Source of the DNA: Marinospirillum celere
GTDB taxonomy: Bacteria; Pseudomonadota; Gammaproteobacteria; Pseudomonadales; Halomonadaceae
DNA: 64,000 bases
Assembly (NCBI RefSeq): GCF_900112235.1
Contig: NZ_FOLH01000004.1
Coordinates: 371,991-435,990 of the forward strand
Reading direction: 5' to 3'
Part shown: positions 1 through 8,214 of the stretch, in pieces
How the letters are laid out: each line of letters opens with the position of its first letter
How positions within the stretch are numbered: the first letter of the stretch is position 1
Translations under genes and position numbers: made by a program
Notes under the pieces: generated by a model
What the model was told of the DNA's origin: nothing
Databases searched by the model: none
Seen by the model: only the letters and a program-made list of their open reading frames with translations

Positions 1-173
1 CACGCCAGCTAACCTTAGGTGGAAAAGATCCCCACATCGGTTGGGAAAATGACAAGGCAACAGTGGTCGCCCTGCGGGAAATTGCTGAAGGCCACACGGA
101 TGTATCCATACTCGATGAAGCTGAAGTCAAGGCTGTAGAGGCGCAGGAAGAACTTCAGCAGCAGGATTACTGA
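1..173 (+). CDS. rpoZ: RNA polymerase omega subunit, C-terminal part (5' end outside window)
   Basis: The window opens inside this gene; the reading frame begins at base 3 and ends with TGA at 171-173. The visible residues start [10 protein letters not shown] and continue with [16 protein letters not shown], the conserved omega core that packs on the beta-prime C terminus to help RNA polymerase assembly. An acidic, Gln-rich tail ending QQDY follows, as usual for gammaproteobacterial omega. It lies 55 bp upstream of spoT, the standard gmk-rpoZ-spoT arrangement. That location is also functional, because omega forms part of one ppGpp site on RNA polymerase. Only about 56 residues are present, so the start cannot be judged. 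Confidence 0.93.
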   Translation, partial: RQLTLGGKDPHIGWENDKATVVALREIAEGHTDVSILDEAEVKAVEAQEELQQQDY

Positions 174-228
174 TTCCATGCTGCCCATTGCCCGCCGCTT
201 TTTCAGTCTTTGATACCTGAGGTGGGTA

Positions 229-2349
229 ATGAATACCATTGAGGATCTTTGTGATCGTTTGAAAGGCTATCTACCTGCTGATGAAATTCAGCAGGTTAGA
301 CGTGCCTACTATTATGCTGAGCAGGCGCATGATGGACAGCGCCGCAGCTCGGGCGAACCCTATGTGACCCACCCCCTGGCCGTAGCCACCATTCTTGCGA
401 ATCTGCACCTGGATCACCAGGCGCTGATGGCCGCTCTCCTGCATGATGTTATTGAAGATACCGGAGTTGGCAAAGAAGCAGTGGCCCGTCAGTTTGGTGA
501 GCCGGTTGCCGAACTGGTCGATGGTGTTTCCAAGCTCACCCAGATTAAATTTGAATCCAAAGCTGAAGCCCAGGCTGAAAACTTTCGCAAGATGGTTTTG
601 GCTATGGCTGAAGATATCCGGGTCATTATCGTCAAGCTGGCTGACCGCTTGCACAATATGCGGACTTTGGGCGCTCTCAGGCGTGACAAAAAACGCCGTA
701 TTGCCAAGGAAACTTTGGATATCTATGCCCCGATTGCCAACCGTCTTGGGATCAACACGCTCCGTTTAGAGCTGGAAGATTTGAGCTTTCAAGCCATTTA
801 CCCCATGCGCTACGAACGTTTGCGCAAGGCCGTGTTAAGCGTGCGCGGGCACCGTAAGGAAGTGGTTAAAAAGATTCAGCACCGCCTGCAAGAAAGATTG
901 GAAATGGAAGGCCTGCAAGGGCGTGTTATCGGGCGTGAAAAGAATCTGCTCTCGCTTTATCGCAAGATGAAGCATCAGAGAAAGTCCTTTAGTGAAATTA
1001 TGGATGTTTACGCTTTTCGTGTATTAACCGAAAGCGTTGATGATTGTTACCGTGCCCTGGGCACCGTGCATAACACCTACAAGCCCGTCCCTGGCCGCTT
1101 CAAAGATTACGTGGCGATCCCCAAGGCTAATGGCTATCAGTCTCTGCACACGACCCTCTTTGGTTTGAGTGGCATGCCCATTGAAGTGCAGATACGCACC
1201 CGTGAAATGGAAGCCATGGCGAATAATGGTGTGGCCGCTCATTGGCTTTATAAAGCCGGGCAGACCGATCGCCCAATTGCTGAAGGCAGTCACGCACGGG
1301 CGCGCCAGTGGGTGAAGGGCTTGCTGGAAATGCAGCAGCGAGCTGGGGATTCACTGGAATTTATTGAACACGTCAAAGTCGACCTCTTCCCGGATGAAAT
1401 CTATGTCTTCACCCCCAGTGGTGAAATCATGGAGTTGCCTAAGGGCTCCACGCCGGTTGATTTTGCTTATGCGGTGCACACCGACGTTGGTAATGCCTGT
1501 GTTGCCTGTCGAATTGACCGCAAGCTGGCTCCCCTGTCAGCCAGCATCCAAAGTGGTCAAACTGTTGAAATTATTACTGCCCCAGGTGCGCGCCCCAATT
1601 TAGCCTGGTTGTCTTTCGTGACAACCGGCAAGGCACGTTCCGCAATACGTCATTATATTAAGCAACAGCAACGCAGTGACTCTGAGGCCCTGGGTAAACG
1701 CTTACTGGAAAAAGCCCTGGCCCAGTTTGAGGTGCGTTTGGAAGACCTTACTGATGACAGAATGGCGCTTTTGCTTCAGGAAATGGAAGTTAACAGTCAG
1801 GAAGAGCTGCTCGAAGCCATAGGTTTGGGTAAGCGGATGGCCTACATGGTTGCCCGGCGTCTATTGGATCATGACACCCTGGAAAGGGTCCCTGAAACCT
1901 TGGCTGAAGGCAACATGATCATCCATGGTACTGAAGGTATGGTAGTTAGTTTTGCGCGCTGTTGTCGGCCCATTCCTGGAGATTCCATTTTAGGGCATAT
2001 CAGTTTTGGTAACGGCATCGTGGTTCACCGTTATAACTGCAAAAATTTACAGGACATTCGTGATAACCCAGATAAGTGTGTTGGTCTTAACTGGGCAGAA
2101 GTGACCGAAGGTGAGTTTAGTGTCAATTTGAAGCTGGAAATTGAAGATCAGCGCGGCATTATTGCTCGCATCGCTACCCTCATTACCGAGATGGATGCCA
2201 ACCTGGAGCGTATCAGTGTTGATGAGCGGGATGCCAAGCTATCAACTCTGACTTTAGAGCTTTCAGTTAAAAATCGAGTGCATCTGGCACGAATCATGAA
2301 AAAACTGCGGCTGATACCGGAAGTAAGCCGCGTTGTTCGTTTACGTTGA
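229..2349 (+). CDS. spoT: Bifunctional (p)ppGpp synthetase/hydrolase SpoT
   Basis: A cytosolic enzyme of 706 aa that makes and degrades the alarmone (p)ppGpp. An N-terminal HD hydrolase domain has metal ligands H48 and H72-D73 within LLHDVIEDT. The synthetase domain follows (about 240-350, with YRKMKHQRKSF and KANGYQSLHT), then a TGS domain (about 390-450, IYVFTPSGE) and a C-terminal ACT domain (about 630-706). The intact HD box makes it SpoT rather than a RelA with a decayed hydrolase. The start ATG has an AGGTG-type ribosome site just upstream. It sits between rpoZ and ridA, the conserved neighbourhood. DksA, its functional partner, is encoded at 51700-52137, and a likely target, an rRNA promoter, is at 63613-63640. 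Confidence 0.96.
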   Translation: MNTIEDLCDRLKGYLPADEIQQVRRAYYYAEQAHDGQRRSSGEPYVTHPLAVATILANLHLDHQALMAALLHDVIEDTGVGKEAVARQFGEPVAELVDGVSKLTQIKFESKAEAQAENFRKMVLAMAEDIRVIIVKLADRLHNMRTLGALRRDKKRRIAKETLDIYAPIANRLGINTLRLELEDLSFQAIYPMRYERLRKAVLSVRGHRKEVVKKIQHRLQERLEMEGLQGRVIGREKNLLSLYRKMKHQRKSFSEIMDVYAFRVLTESVDDCYRALGTVHNTYKPVPGRFKDYVAIPKANGYQSLHTTLFGLSGMPIEVQIRTREMEAMANNGVAAHWLYKAGQTDRPIAEGSHARARQWVKGLLEMQQRAGDSLEFIEHVKVDLFPDEIYVFTPSGEIMELPKGSTPVDFAYAVHTDVGNACVACRIDRKLAPLSASIQSGQTVEIITAPGARPNLAWLSFVTTGKARSAIRHYIKQQQRSDSEALGKRLLEKALAQFEVRLEDLTDDRMALLLQEMEVNSQEELLEAIGLGKRMAYMVARRLLDHDTLERVPETLAEGNMIIHGTEGMVVSFARCCRPIPGDSILGHISFGNGIVVHRYNCKNLQDIRDNPDKCVGLNWAEVTEGEFSVNLKLEIEDQRGIIARIATLITEMDANLERISVDERDAKLSTLTLELSVKNRVHLARIMKKLRLIPEVSRVVRLR

Positions 2350-2374
2350 TTAAATTATTTAACAGGAGTTACCC

Positions 2375-2764
2375 ATGAGTAATCGTGCAGTGATCACTAC
2401 GGATCAAGCCCCTGAAGCAATAGGCACCTACTCCCAGGCTGTGAAGGTGGGGAATACAGTTTACCTTTCTGGTCAAATTCCCCTGGTTCCAGAAACCATG
2501 GAAGTTATCGCAGGTGATTTTGAAGCTCAGGCCGTTCAGGTCTTTGAAAACCTGAAAGCAGTCTGTGAAGCTGCAGGCGGCAGTATGGATGAAGTGGTCA
2601 AAGTGAACCTCTACCTAACGGATTTGGCTAACTTCGCGACAGTGAACGAAGTGATGGCCCGTTACTTCAGCAAACCCTATCCGGCCCGTGCTGCTGTTCA
2701 GGTGGCGGCTCTACCCAAGGGCGTAGAATTTGAAGCGGAAGGTGTTTTGGTTATCGGAGACTAA
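2375..2764 (+). CDS. ridA: RidA family reactive enamine/imine deaminase
   Basis: The product is 129 aa, a typical full length for the YjgF/YER057c/RidA family. Members hydrolyse reactive 2-aminoacrylate and related enamines made by PLP enzymes such as threonine dehydratase. Diagnostic pieces are the N-terminal [22 protein letters not shown], the middle [11 protein letters not shown], and the C-terminal signature [14 protein letters not shown], whose Arg binds the substrate carboxylate. An AACAGGAG ribosome site precedes the ATG. It follows spoT by 25 bp and precedes the PagL-like gene by 5 bp, so all three may be co-transcribed. Family assignment is secure; the physiological substrate here is inferred from the family. 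Confidence 0.95.
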   Translation: MSNRAVITTDQAPEAIGTYSQAVKVGNTVYLSGQIPLVPETMEVIAGDFEAQAVQVFENLKAVCEAAGGSMDEVVKVNLYLTDLANFATVNEVMARYFSKPYPARAAVQVAALPKGVEFEAEGVLVIGD

Positions 2765-2769
2765 AGTAC

Positions 2770-3381
2770 TTGAAGAAATCCGCTCTGATCGCTTGTTTGC
2801 TCGGCTGCCTGCTGGTGCCTGCGGCCAATGCCGAGGTGGTTGAAGGCAGTCAGTTTTGGCGTGCGGCTGTAGTGGGCACCCTGGGTTTGACGCTGGCCGT
2901 TAATCCCTTGGGTGCGGATTCTGCAACTGTAGAAACGGGCTATGGTGAAGAGGTTGCCGCACATCGGCTCGCCTGGCGCTGGCAACTGCAAGAGCACCCG
3001 CTCACCACTTTTCTGACCGTGGAAGTTCATGGTCAGGTAGCACTGGAGTACTGGGATGGTCAGTCAGCAGAGCAAAACCGCGACAGAAATAATCTTCTGG
3101 TTTTAACGCCAGTATTCAGATTGCAGCCTGCTTCAGCCTGGTTGCCTTACCTGGAAACATCTATTGGGGCTGCTTTGATGTCCGCCAGCAGCTTTCCGGC
3201 AACGGGCCATAATTTTGGCCAGAACTACCAGTTTGAGGACACTCTGGCTTTGGGTTGGATGCTTGGCCGGGAGGGGCGCTGGGATCTCGCCCTGCGCTAT
3301 CGCCACTATTCCAACAACGGCATGTCGCGGTCTAATAATGGAATTGATTTCAATACCCTGGCAGTGACCTACCGCTACTAG
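2770..3381 (+). CDS. pagL: PagL-like lipid A 3-O-deacylase (acyloxyacyl hydrolase)
   Basis: A 203-aa protein with a clear signal peptide ([21 protein letters not shown]). It is predicted to form an outer-membrane beta barrel, with many alternating hydrophobic segments and a final YRY aromatic end. The C-terminal stretch [18 protein letters not shown] matches the PagL active-site region, with H179 and S181. An acidic residue, D193, lies twelve residues after the serine, where I recall PagL enzymes having Glu. PagL removes the 3-linked acyl chain of lipid A and tunes endotoxicity and permeability. The start codon is TTG, placed five bases after the ridA stop; no better start fits the signal peptide. 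The 3' end overlaps ribA, convergently, by four bases. Confidence 0.78.
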   Translation: MKKSALIACLLGCLLVPAANAEVVEGSQFWRAAVVGTLGLTLAVNPLGADSATVETGYGEEVAAHRLAWRWQLQEHPLTTFLTVEVHGQVALEYWDGQSAEQNRDRNNLLVLTPVFRLQPASAWLPYLETSIGAALMSASSFPATGHNFGQNYQFEDTLALGWMLGREGRWDLALRYRHYSNNGMSRSNNGIDFNTLAVTYRY

Positions 3382-3998
3382 TCTTCTGAATCTTTGGGAT
3401 TGAAGTCGTCTGCACTCATCATATGGCCCAGCTTGCTGGCTTTGGTGTCCAGATAGCCTGCATTGTGCGGATTCATGCCCGTTGTCAGTGGTAAGCGTTC
3501 TTCCACCTGTAGGCCGTAGTTCTCAAGGGCAGCAACCTTGCGAGGGTTATTGGTCATCAAGCGCACTTTCTGGATATTCAAATGCTTTAACATTGGGATG
3601 AGCATGGAGTAATCACGCAGATCCGCAGCAAATCCCAGTCGTTCATTAGCTTCAACTGTATCGGCTCCAGCATCCTGCAGGTGATAAGCCCGGATTTTGT
3701 TAAGCAGGCCGATACCCCGACCTTCCTGCCGCAAATAAAGCAGGGCGCCGCGGCCTTCTTTGGCAATACGTTTCAAGGCTTCCTGAAGTTGAAAGCCACA
3801 GTCGCAGCGGAGTGAAAAAAGGGCGTCACCAGTTAAACACTCTGAATGGACACGGGCCAGCACGGCCTGGTCCTCTTCCAGGTCGCCCAGAGTCAGGGCA
3901 AGATGTTCCTTGCCGGTTTCTGAGTCTTCAAAACCGTGCATGGTAAAAGTCGCCCAGGGCGTGGGTAAACGGGAAGAAGCAACAAAACGCAGGCTCAC
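3378..3998 (-). CDS. ribA: GTP cyclohydrolase II
   Basis: The product is 206 aa and carries out the first committed step of riboflavin synthesis: GTP to 2,5-diamino-6-ribosylamino-4-pyrimidinone 5'-phosphate, formate and pyrophosphate. The zinc ligands are C54, C65 and C67 (HSECLTGD then RCDCG), at the same positions as in the E. coli enzyme. The RQEGRGIGL nucleotide-binding signature and the NERLGF and TNNPRKV motifs are present. It is a stand-alone RibA without a RibB domain, and length is normal. The gene converges on the PagL-like gene, sharing a CTAG tetranucleotide as stop codon on both strands. Upstream lie hemE on the opposite strand and a GC-rich hairpin (about 4049-4071). Confidence 0.96.
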   Translation of the reverse strand: MSLRFVASSRLPTPWATFTMHGFEDSETGKEHLALTLGDLEEDQAVLARVHSECLTGDALFSLRCDCGFQLQEALKRIAKEGRGALLYLRQEGRGIGLLNKIRAYHLQDAGADTVEANERLGFAADLRDYSMLIPMLKHLNIQKVRLMTNNPRKVAALENYGLQVEERLPLTTGMNPHNAGYLDTKASKLGHMMSADDFNPKDSED

Positions 3999-4181
3999 GG
4001 GTGGATTTCTCTCAGCTGATGGCGAATTAAACCGACTATTCTACTAGGTTGCTGCTGATTCGGCAGCAGCTGATACAAGTTTTTGTTTAGATATCTGTTC
4101 ATCAGGCTACAATGGGTAGATCAATTTGCAGGTGCCTTTTCTTTGAAAGGGCAGTTTACACCTCTGACTCTGGGAAGTCTT

Positions 4182-5249
4182 ATGACAGAACTGAAAAATG
4201 ACCGTTTCCTCCGGGCCCTGGCTCGTCAGCCCGTTGATAAAACTCCTGTATGGATGATGCGTCAGGCGGGGCGTTATTTGCCCGAGTATCTGGCAACTCG
4301 CAAACAGGCGGGTTCTTTTATGGATCTCTGCCGGAATACTGATCTGGCCTGTGAAGTTACCTTGCAGCCCTTGGAGCGCTTTGATCTGGATGCTGCGATT
4401 CTTTTTTCTGACATCCTGACCATTCCGGATGCGATGGGGTTAGGCCTATATTTTGTAACAGGGGAAGGCCCCAAATTCCGCAAAACAGTGCGTACCGCAG
4501 CAGAAGTTGATGCTCTGCCAATTCCTGAGGTGGAAAAGGATTTGGACTATGTCATGAATGCGGTGAGTCGTATTCGTCAGGAGCTGAATGGCCGGGTTCC
4601 TTTGATCGGCTTTAGCGGCAGCCCTTGGACTTTGGCAACCTATATGATTGAAGGTGAGGGTAGCCGAGAATATCGCCACGCCAAGGCCATGCTTTATGGG
4701 CAACCTGATGTCATGCACCAATTACTGGATAAGCTGGCGCAAACAGTGACAGCCTATCTGAATGCCCAGATCCGGGCAGGTGCTCAGGCTGTGCAGATTT
4801 TTGATTCCTGGGGTGGCAGCCTGAGTACACCAGCCTATGCCGAATTTTCCCTGCGCTATATGGAGCAGATCGTGCATGGTCTGATTCGCGAACATGAAGG
4901 CCGCAAGGTTCCGGTGATTCTGTTTACCAAAGGGGGAGGACAGTGGCTGGAACAGATGGCTGCAACCGGAGCCGATGCTCTAGGCTTGGACTGGACCACA
5001 GAACTGGGTAATGCCCGTGCTCGTGTCGGTAACCGGGTTGCTTTACAAGGTAATTTTGATCCCAGCGCCCTCTTTGCGCCCCCTGCTGCGATTCGGGCCG
5101 AAGTGGGCCGTATTCTGGACAGCTATGGCCCTGGCAGTGGGCATGTCTTTAATCTGGGGCACGGGATTAATCAGCATGTGCCGCCTGAACATGCCAAGGC
5201 CTTAGTGGATGCGGTGCATGAGCTGAGTGAACCCTTGCACCAGAAATAA
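4182..5249 (+). CDS. hemE: Uroporphyrinogen decarboxylase
   Basis: This cytosolic haem-pathway enzyme decarboxylates the four acetate arms of uroporphyrinogen III to give coproporphyrinogen III. I place the start at the ATG at 4182, giving 355 aa beginning [13 protein letters not shown]. This fits the family length, whereas an upstream in-frame extension to 4083 has no family counterpart. The signature [13 protein letters not shown], the substrate-binding FSDIL segment, [16 protein letters not shown] and the C-terminal FNLGHGI are all seen. A TACAAT -10-like hexamer lies at about 4110-4115. Two other haem genes, hemL and hemJ, are elsewhere in the window, so the pathway is dispersed. phaC follows after 84 bp containing two hairpins. 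Confidence 0.95.
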   Translation: MTELKNDRFLRALARQPVDKTPVWMMRQAGRYLPEYLATRKQAGSFMDLCRNTDLACEVTLQPLERFDLDAAILFSDILTIPDAMGLGLYFVTGEGPKFRKTVRTAAEVDALPIPEVEKDLDYVMNAVSRIRQELNGRVPLIGFSGSPWTLATYMIEGEGSREYRHAKAMLYGQPDVMHQLLDKLAQTVTAYLNAQIRAGAQAVQIFDSWGGSLSTPAYAEFSLRYMEQIVHGLIREHEGRKVPVILFTKGGGQWLEQMAATGADALGLDWTTELGNARARVGNRVALQGNFDPSALFAPPAAIRAEVGRILDSYGPGSGHVFNLGHGINQHVPPEHAKALVDAVHELSEPLHQK

Positions 5250-5280
5250 AAGGTTGCTGGCTGGAAATGTAGCTCTTTGT

Positions 5281-5330
5281 TAGAGTTGAGTAACCTGGCT
5301 TTACTCAACTCTAGTCACCTACGGAGGTGA
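5281..5330 (+). promoter_or_regulatory. phaC leader with tandem hairpins; second masks the ribosome binding site
   Basis: Two perfect inverted repeats sit between hemE and phaC. The first has 13-bp arms TAGAGTTGAGTAA (5281-5293) and TTACTCAACTCTA (5301-5313) with a 7-nt spacer. The second has 6-bp arms TCACCT (5315-5320) and AGGTGA (5325-5330) with an ACGG loop; its right arm is the Shine-Dalgarno sequence, four bases from the phaC ATG. There is no T-run after either stem, so intrinsic termination is unlikely. A dyad operator for the first and translational masking for the second are inferences. Confidence 0.6.
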
Positions 5331-5333
5331 AAA

Positions 5334-7322
5334 ATGCTGGATGCAAAAGAATCCCAGGCTCTGCCCAGGCTGACCGCTGATTTTCTGGATAGCTTTATGG
5401 GAGTGACCCCGGCCGACAATCCTGCCCGGTATAAGGATACCCGCCATTGGTTGAGTGAATTCAATGGCCTGTGTTTAAAAAACCTTTTTGCAGCCAGCCA
5501 ACTTCAGGAAAACCTCTGGTCACCCTATGGTGTCCCTCGCGAGCTGTTTACCGGTTGGTTGAGGCCCTTGGTTAAAGCCAGTCAAGAGGCAGCCAGTCAA
5601 GGCCGTGACCCTGACCTGGTAGCACAAGACAATCTTCGCATAGAAGCAGCCTATGCCTCCAAGCTGCGCAGTTTACTGATTGCTTTGACTTCTGAAATTG
5701 ATGCCAGTGATGAAGAAAAACTAGCTAAGAGTGATTATCTAACCCGTCAGGGTAAAAAACTGATTTTTGACCGTGACCAATGTAACTGGGCTTGTCAAAC
5801 CCCTGCTGGACAGACTTGGCTGCTCGGCCAGCTGCTCAGTTTGCAGACACTGGAATGGCAGTATCACAGCTATGGGCAGACGCGCCTGCGTGCTATGAAG
5901 AAGCTGTTGCGTTCACTTTTACAGGTGATTGCCAACGAGCCCCTGAGTGAACTCAAGCGTAACCCTTACCGTAAACCCTCTCCAGAAGGAACACCCAGGC
6001 AATCGGATGAAGACTATCTGCTGGACTGTGAGTTAAGGCTTTTGGCGCTTTTGGCGCATGATGCGATAGATATCCGGCGCTTTGCCCTGGAGTCACCTCA
6101 TGCGCGTCTGGGGGCCTGCAAGTGGGAAACAGTACCTGGTTCAGAAATTTATTCGGTCAGGCTAAGGCATTACCTGAGGCCAGCTGGTGTCAAGCCCAAT
6201 GGCAAGACCCTTTATATGGCCAGCCCGATGATTAACCGTTGTGAGATTTTTGATTTGGCACCGGAGAAGTCGGTTGTTGAGGGGATGCTCCAACTGGGTT
6301 ACGACGTTTATATGGTGGATTACGGTAACCCTGGCCCGGATCAAAGCCAGCTAGGTCTGAGTTTCTATGGCAAGACGGTTCATGATAACTATTTGAACCT
6401 GATTACAGAGCGTCACCCAGAACAGCATATCGAAGTTATGGCCTACTGTATGGGAGGCACTCTCTTTATGCCTTACCTGGCTCGCCGTATCGAAGAGGCT
6501 GAGCATGGCGGTAAGGATATTAAAATACGCCAAGTCGTACTCATGACCACCCCCATTTTCTTTGATGATGAAACCAGTGGTCATCAGCCCATGCGTAACC
6601 TGATTCGCGAGTCTTATGACTTTTCTATCATGCAAACCTTCTTTGGTAACAGCAACCTGCCACCCCAGACTATAGAAGCGGGCATGCATGCGATCCAGCC
6701 AGGCGTTACCTTCAGTGTGGCTGAAGGTTTTTATGCGCGAGCCAATTTTCATGGTGCCTTGGACGATGCTGCGCCCTTCCTGCACTGGCTGAACTCAGGA
6801 ACCCGCTTCCCGGTTAAGGCACACCGCGAATGGATTGAACGGATTTTCATCAACAATGAAATTTGGGAAGGTGAGTACACGCTACCTTCCAGTATCAAGG
6901 CGTTGGATGCTAAGCCTGTGGATATGGATGCACTCAACCGCGCAGATATCGCTATTTTTGATTATCGCGGCCAACGTGACCCCATCGCCCCCGTGGGTTC
7001 TTGTAAAACCAGTGAGCGCTGGGGTCGTAAAGACAATGTGCAGATGACTCGTGGCGGCCTAAACAGGACGATCGAGAAGAACATCGGTCATATTTTCGTG
7101 GTCAGTAAAAAGCTCCTGGGTGAGTACTTGGAAACGGTCGCTGATTTTCTGGCTGATGAGCCACCGGCCTATCAACCCGGCAAAAGAACCGAGTCCTCAG
7201 CGAAACCAGCAGCCTCACCGGCAGCTAAAAAAACAAGCCGTAAGCCTGCCACTGGTCGCCCAGCTACAAAGGCAGGCTCTACTCGAGGGGCGGCGAGTAA
7301 GAAAACAGGTCCCTCAAGCTGA
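5334..7322 (+). CDS. phaC: Poly(3-hydroxyalkanoate) synthase (class I type) with basic C-terminal tail
   Basis: A 662-aa synthase that polymerises 3-hydroxyacyl-CoA into PHA at the granule surface. It has the PhaC N-terminal domain followed by an alpha/beta hydrolase catalytic domain. The triad is visible: C372 in the lipase-like box AYCMGGT, D549 in RGQRDPIAP and H586 in NIGHIF. After the normal end of the enzyme (about residue 610) there are about 50 extra residues rich in Lys, Ala, Pro, Ser and Thr (for example SPAAKKTSRKPA and TKAGSTRGAASKK), resembling histone H1-like tails of phasins such as PhaF. It is about 70 aa longer than typical class I enzymes. No phasin, phaB or phaR is adjacent; a thiolase that could feed it is at 40098-41273. 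Confidence 0.9.
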   Translation: MLDAKESQALPRLTADFLDSFMGVTPADNPARYKDTRHWLSEFNGLCLKNLFAASQLQENLWSPYGVPRELFTGWLRPLVKASQEAASQGRDPDLVAQDNLRIEAAYASKLRSLLIALTSEIDASDEEKLAKSDYLTRQGKKLIFDRDQCNWACQTPAGQTWLLGQLLSLQTLEWQYHSYGQTRLRAMKKLLRSLLQVIANEPLSELKRNPYRKPSPEGTPRQSDEDYLLDCELRLLALLAHDAIDIRRFALESPHARLGACKWETVPGSEIYSVRLRHYLRPAGVKPNGKTLYMASPMINRCEIFDLAPEKSVVEGMLQLGYDVYMVDYGNPGPDQSQLGLSFYGKTVHDNYLNLITERHPEQHIEVMAYCMGGTLFMPYLARRIEEAEHGGKDIKIRQVVLMTTPIFFDDETSGHQPMRNLIRESYDFSIMQTFFGNSNLPPQTIEAGMHAIQPGVTFSVAEGFYARANFHGALDDAAPFLHWLNSGTRFPVKAHREWIERIFINNEIWEGEYTLPSSIKALDAKPVDMDALNRADIAIFDYRGQRDPIAPVGSCKTSERWGRKDNVQMTRGGLNRTIEKNIGHIFVVSKKLLGEYLETVADFLADEPPAYQPGKRTESSAKPAASPAAKKTSRKPATGRPATKAGSTRGAASKKTGPSS

Positions 7323-7329
7323 CCGTCAA

Positions 7330-7923
7330 TTACTTGTCTCTAGGTACCCGCCCCATCAGGTAAAACTCCTGGTTGGGTGGTGTGCCTGTCAGGGAGACCA
7401 TCCGATTCGACAAGCCAAAGAAAGCGCTGATTGCGCCTATATCCCAGATATCCTCCAAAGTGAAGTCGAAAGCGAGCAACTTAGCTTTCCATTCTTCATT
7501 CAACTCGCCGGCTTCCAGGCCAATATAAAAAGCAAAATCCAGCATCACCCGGTGACGTTCACTGATGGGTGAAGTGCGATGATTGACAGCCAACTGGTCT
7601 GCCAATACGGGATTTTTGCTATAAATCCGTAAAATTGCACCATGGGCGACAACACAATAAAGGCAGCGATTGCGGGCACTGGTTGCAACCACGATCATTT
7701 CTTTTTCTGCTGGGGTCAGCGTATCTGAGTCTCTTTCCATCAGTGCATCATGGTAGGCAAAAAAAGCACGAAATTCGGCAGGACGGTGAGCCAGCATCAA
7801 AAATACATTGGGCACAAAACCGGCTTTTTCCTGAACGGCCAAGATGGCCTCTTGAATATCCTGGGGCAGATCTTTGATTTGTGATTCTTCGGGTAGATCA
7901 AAATGAGGGCTAAGTTCTGTCAT
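7330..7923 (-). CDS. AhpD-like peroxidase-related enzyme
   Basis: The product is 197 aa and belongs to the carboxymuconolactone decarboxylase/AhpD fold, in the subfamily annotated as uncharacterised peroxidase-related enzymes. The redox core is NRCLYCVVAHG, with the CxxC pair C87/C90 and the proton-relay-type H94; AEKEMIVVATSA precedes it, as in the family. Such proteins reduce peroxides by thiol chemistry, but the in vivo partner is not evident here. It converges on phaC with seven bases between stops, and metY lies upstream on the same strand beyond a terminator. It should therefore have its own promoter in the 290-bp gap, which holds the run of hairpins described separately. Confidence 0.82.
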   Translation of the reverse strand: MTELSPHFDLPEESQIKDLPQDIQEAILAVQEKAGFVPNVFLMLAHRPAEFRAFFAYHDALMERDSDTLTPAEKEMIVVATSARNRCLYCVVAHGAILRIYSKNPVLADQLAVNHRTSPISERHRVMLDFAFYIGLEAGELNEEWKAKLLAFDFTLEDIWDIGAISAFFGLSNRMVSLTGTPPNQEFYLMGRVPRDK

Positions 7924-8021
7924 GGCTTTACCTTTTTTTATTTTGGTTGAGTTTATATGCCGTGGCGCGCAACTGAGTCGGTGAGTGGCGTGAGGGGCTG
8001 GGTGCCGCTATGTCAGGCTGT

Positions 8022-8129
8022 CAACAGCAGGATGTTGTGTCGACCTACATGGAAGTAGGAAGTGCAGAAATTCGTCTGGAACGAATTCTGCCAGAGCCAA
8101 GCGGTGCGCAGCACCCTCTCTGCAGAGAG
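8022..8129. repeat. Run of five consecutive hairpins in intergenic DNA
   Basis: Within 108 bp there are five back-to-back inverted repeats: CAACA/TGTTG (8022-8037), CCTAC/GTAGG (8044-8059), GCAGAAATTCGT/ACGAATTCTGC (8064-8091, one bulged base), GGTGC/GCACC (8103-8115), and the 14-bp perfect palindrome CTCTCTGCAGAGAG (8116-8129). The rest of the 290-bp gap (7924-8158) shows no convincing gene; a 62-codon reading frame from 8010 runs through the stems and lacks a ribosome site. On the reverse strand this would be the 5' leader of the AhpD-like gene. Function unknown. Confidence 0.6.
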
Positions 8130-8158
8130 TGTTATGTAATCAGTTGGAATACAAGCAT

Positions 8159-8196
8159 AAAAAATGCCCTGGCAGTCACAAGACTGAGCAGGGCAT
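8159..8196 (-). terminator. Rho-independent terminator of metY
   Basis: Read on the reverse strand, an 8-bp stem ATGCCCTG/CAGGGCAT with a 17-nt loop is followed immediately by six T residues. It begins 18 bp after the metY stop codon. Confidence 0.85.
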
Positions 8197-8214
8197 AGGG
8201 TGTTGCGATTAGGC

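Noticed and set aside
8010..8198. 62-codon frame across the five-hairpin region
   Set aside because: It runs through every stem and the metY terminator and has no ribosome site.
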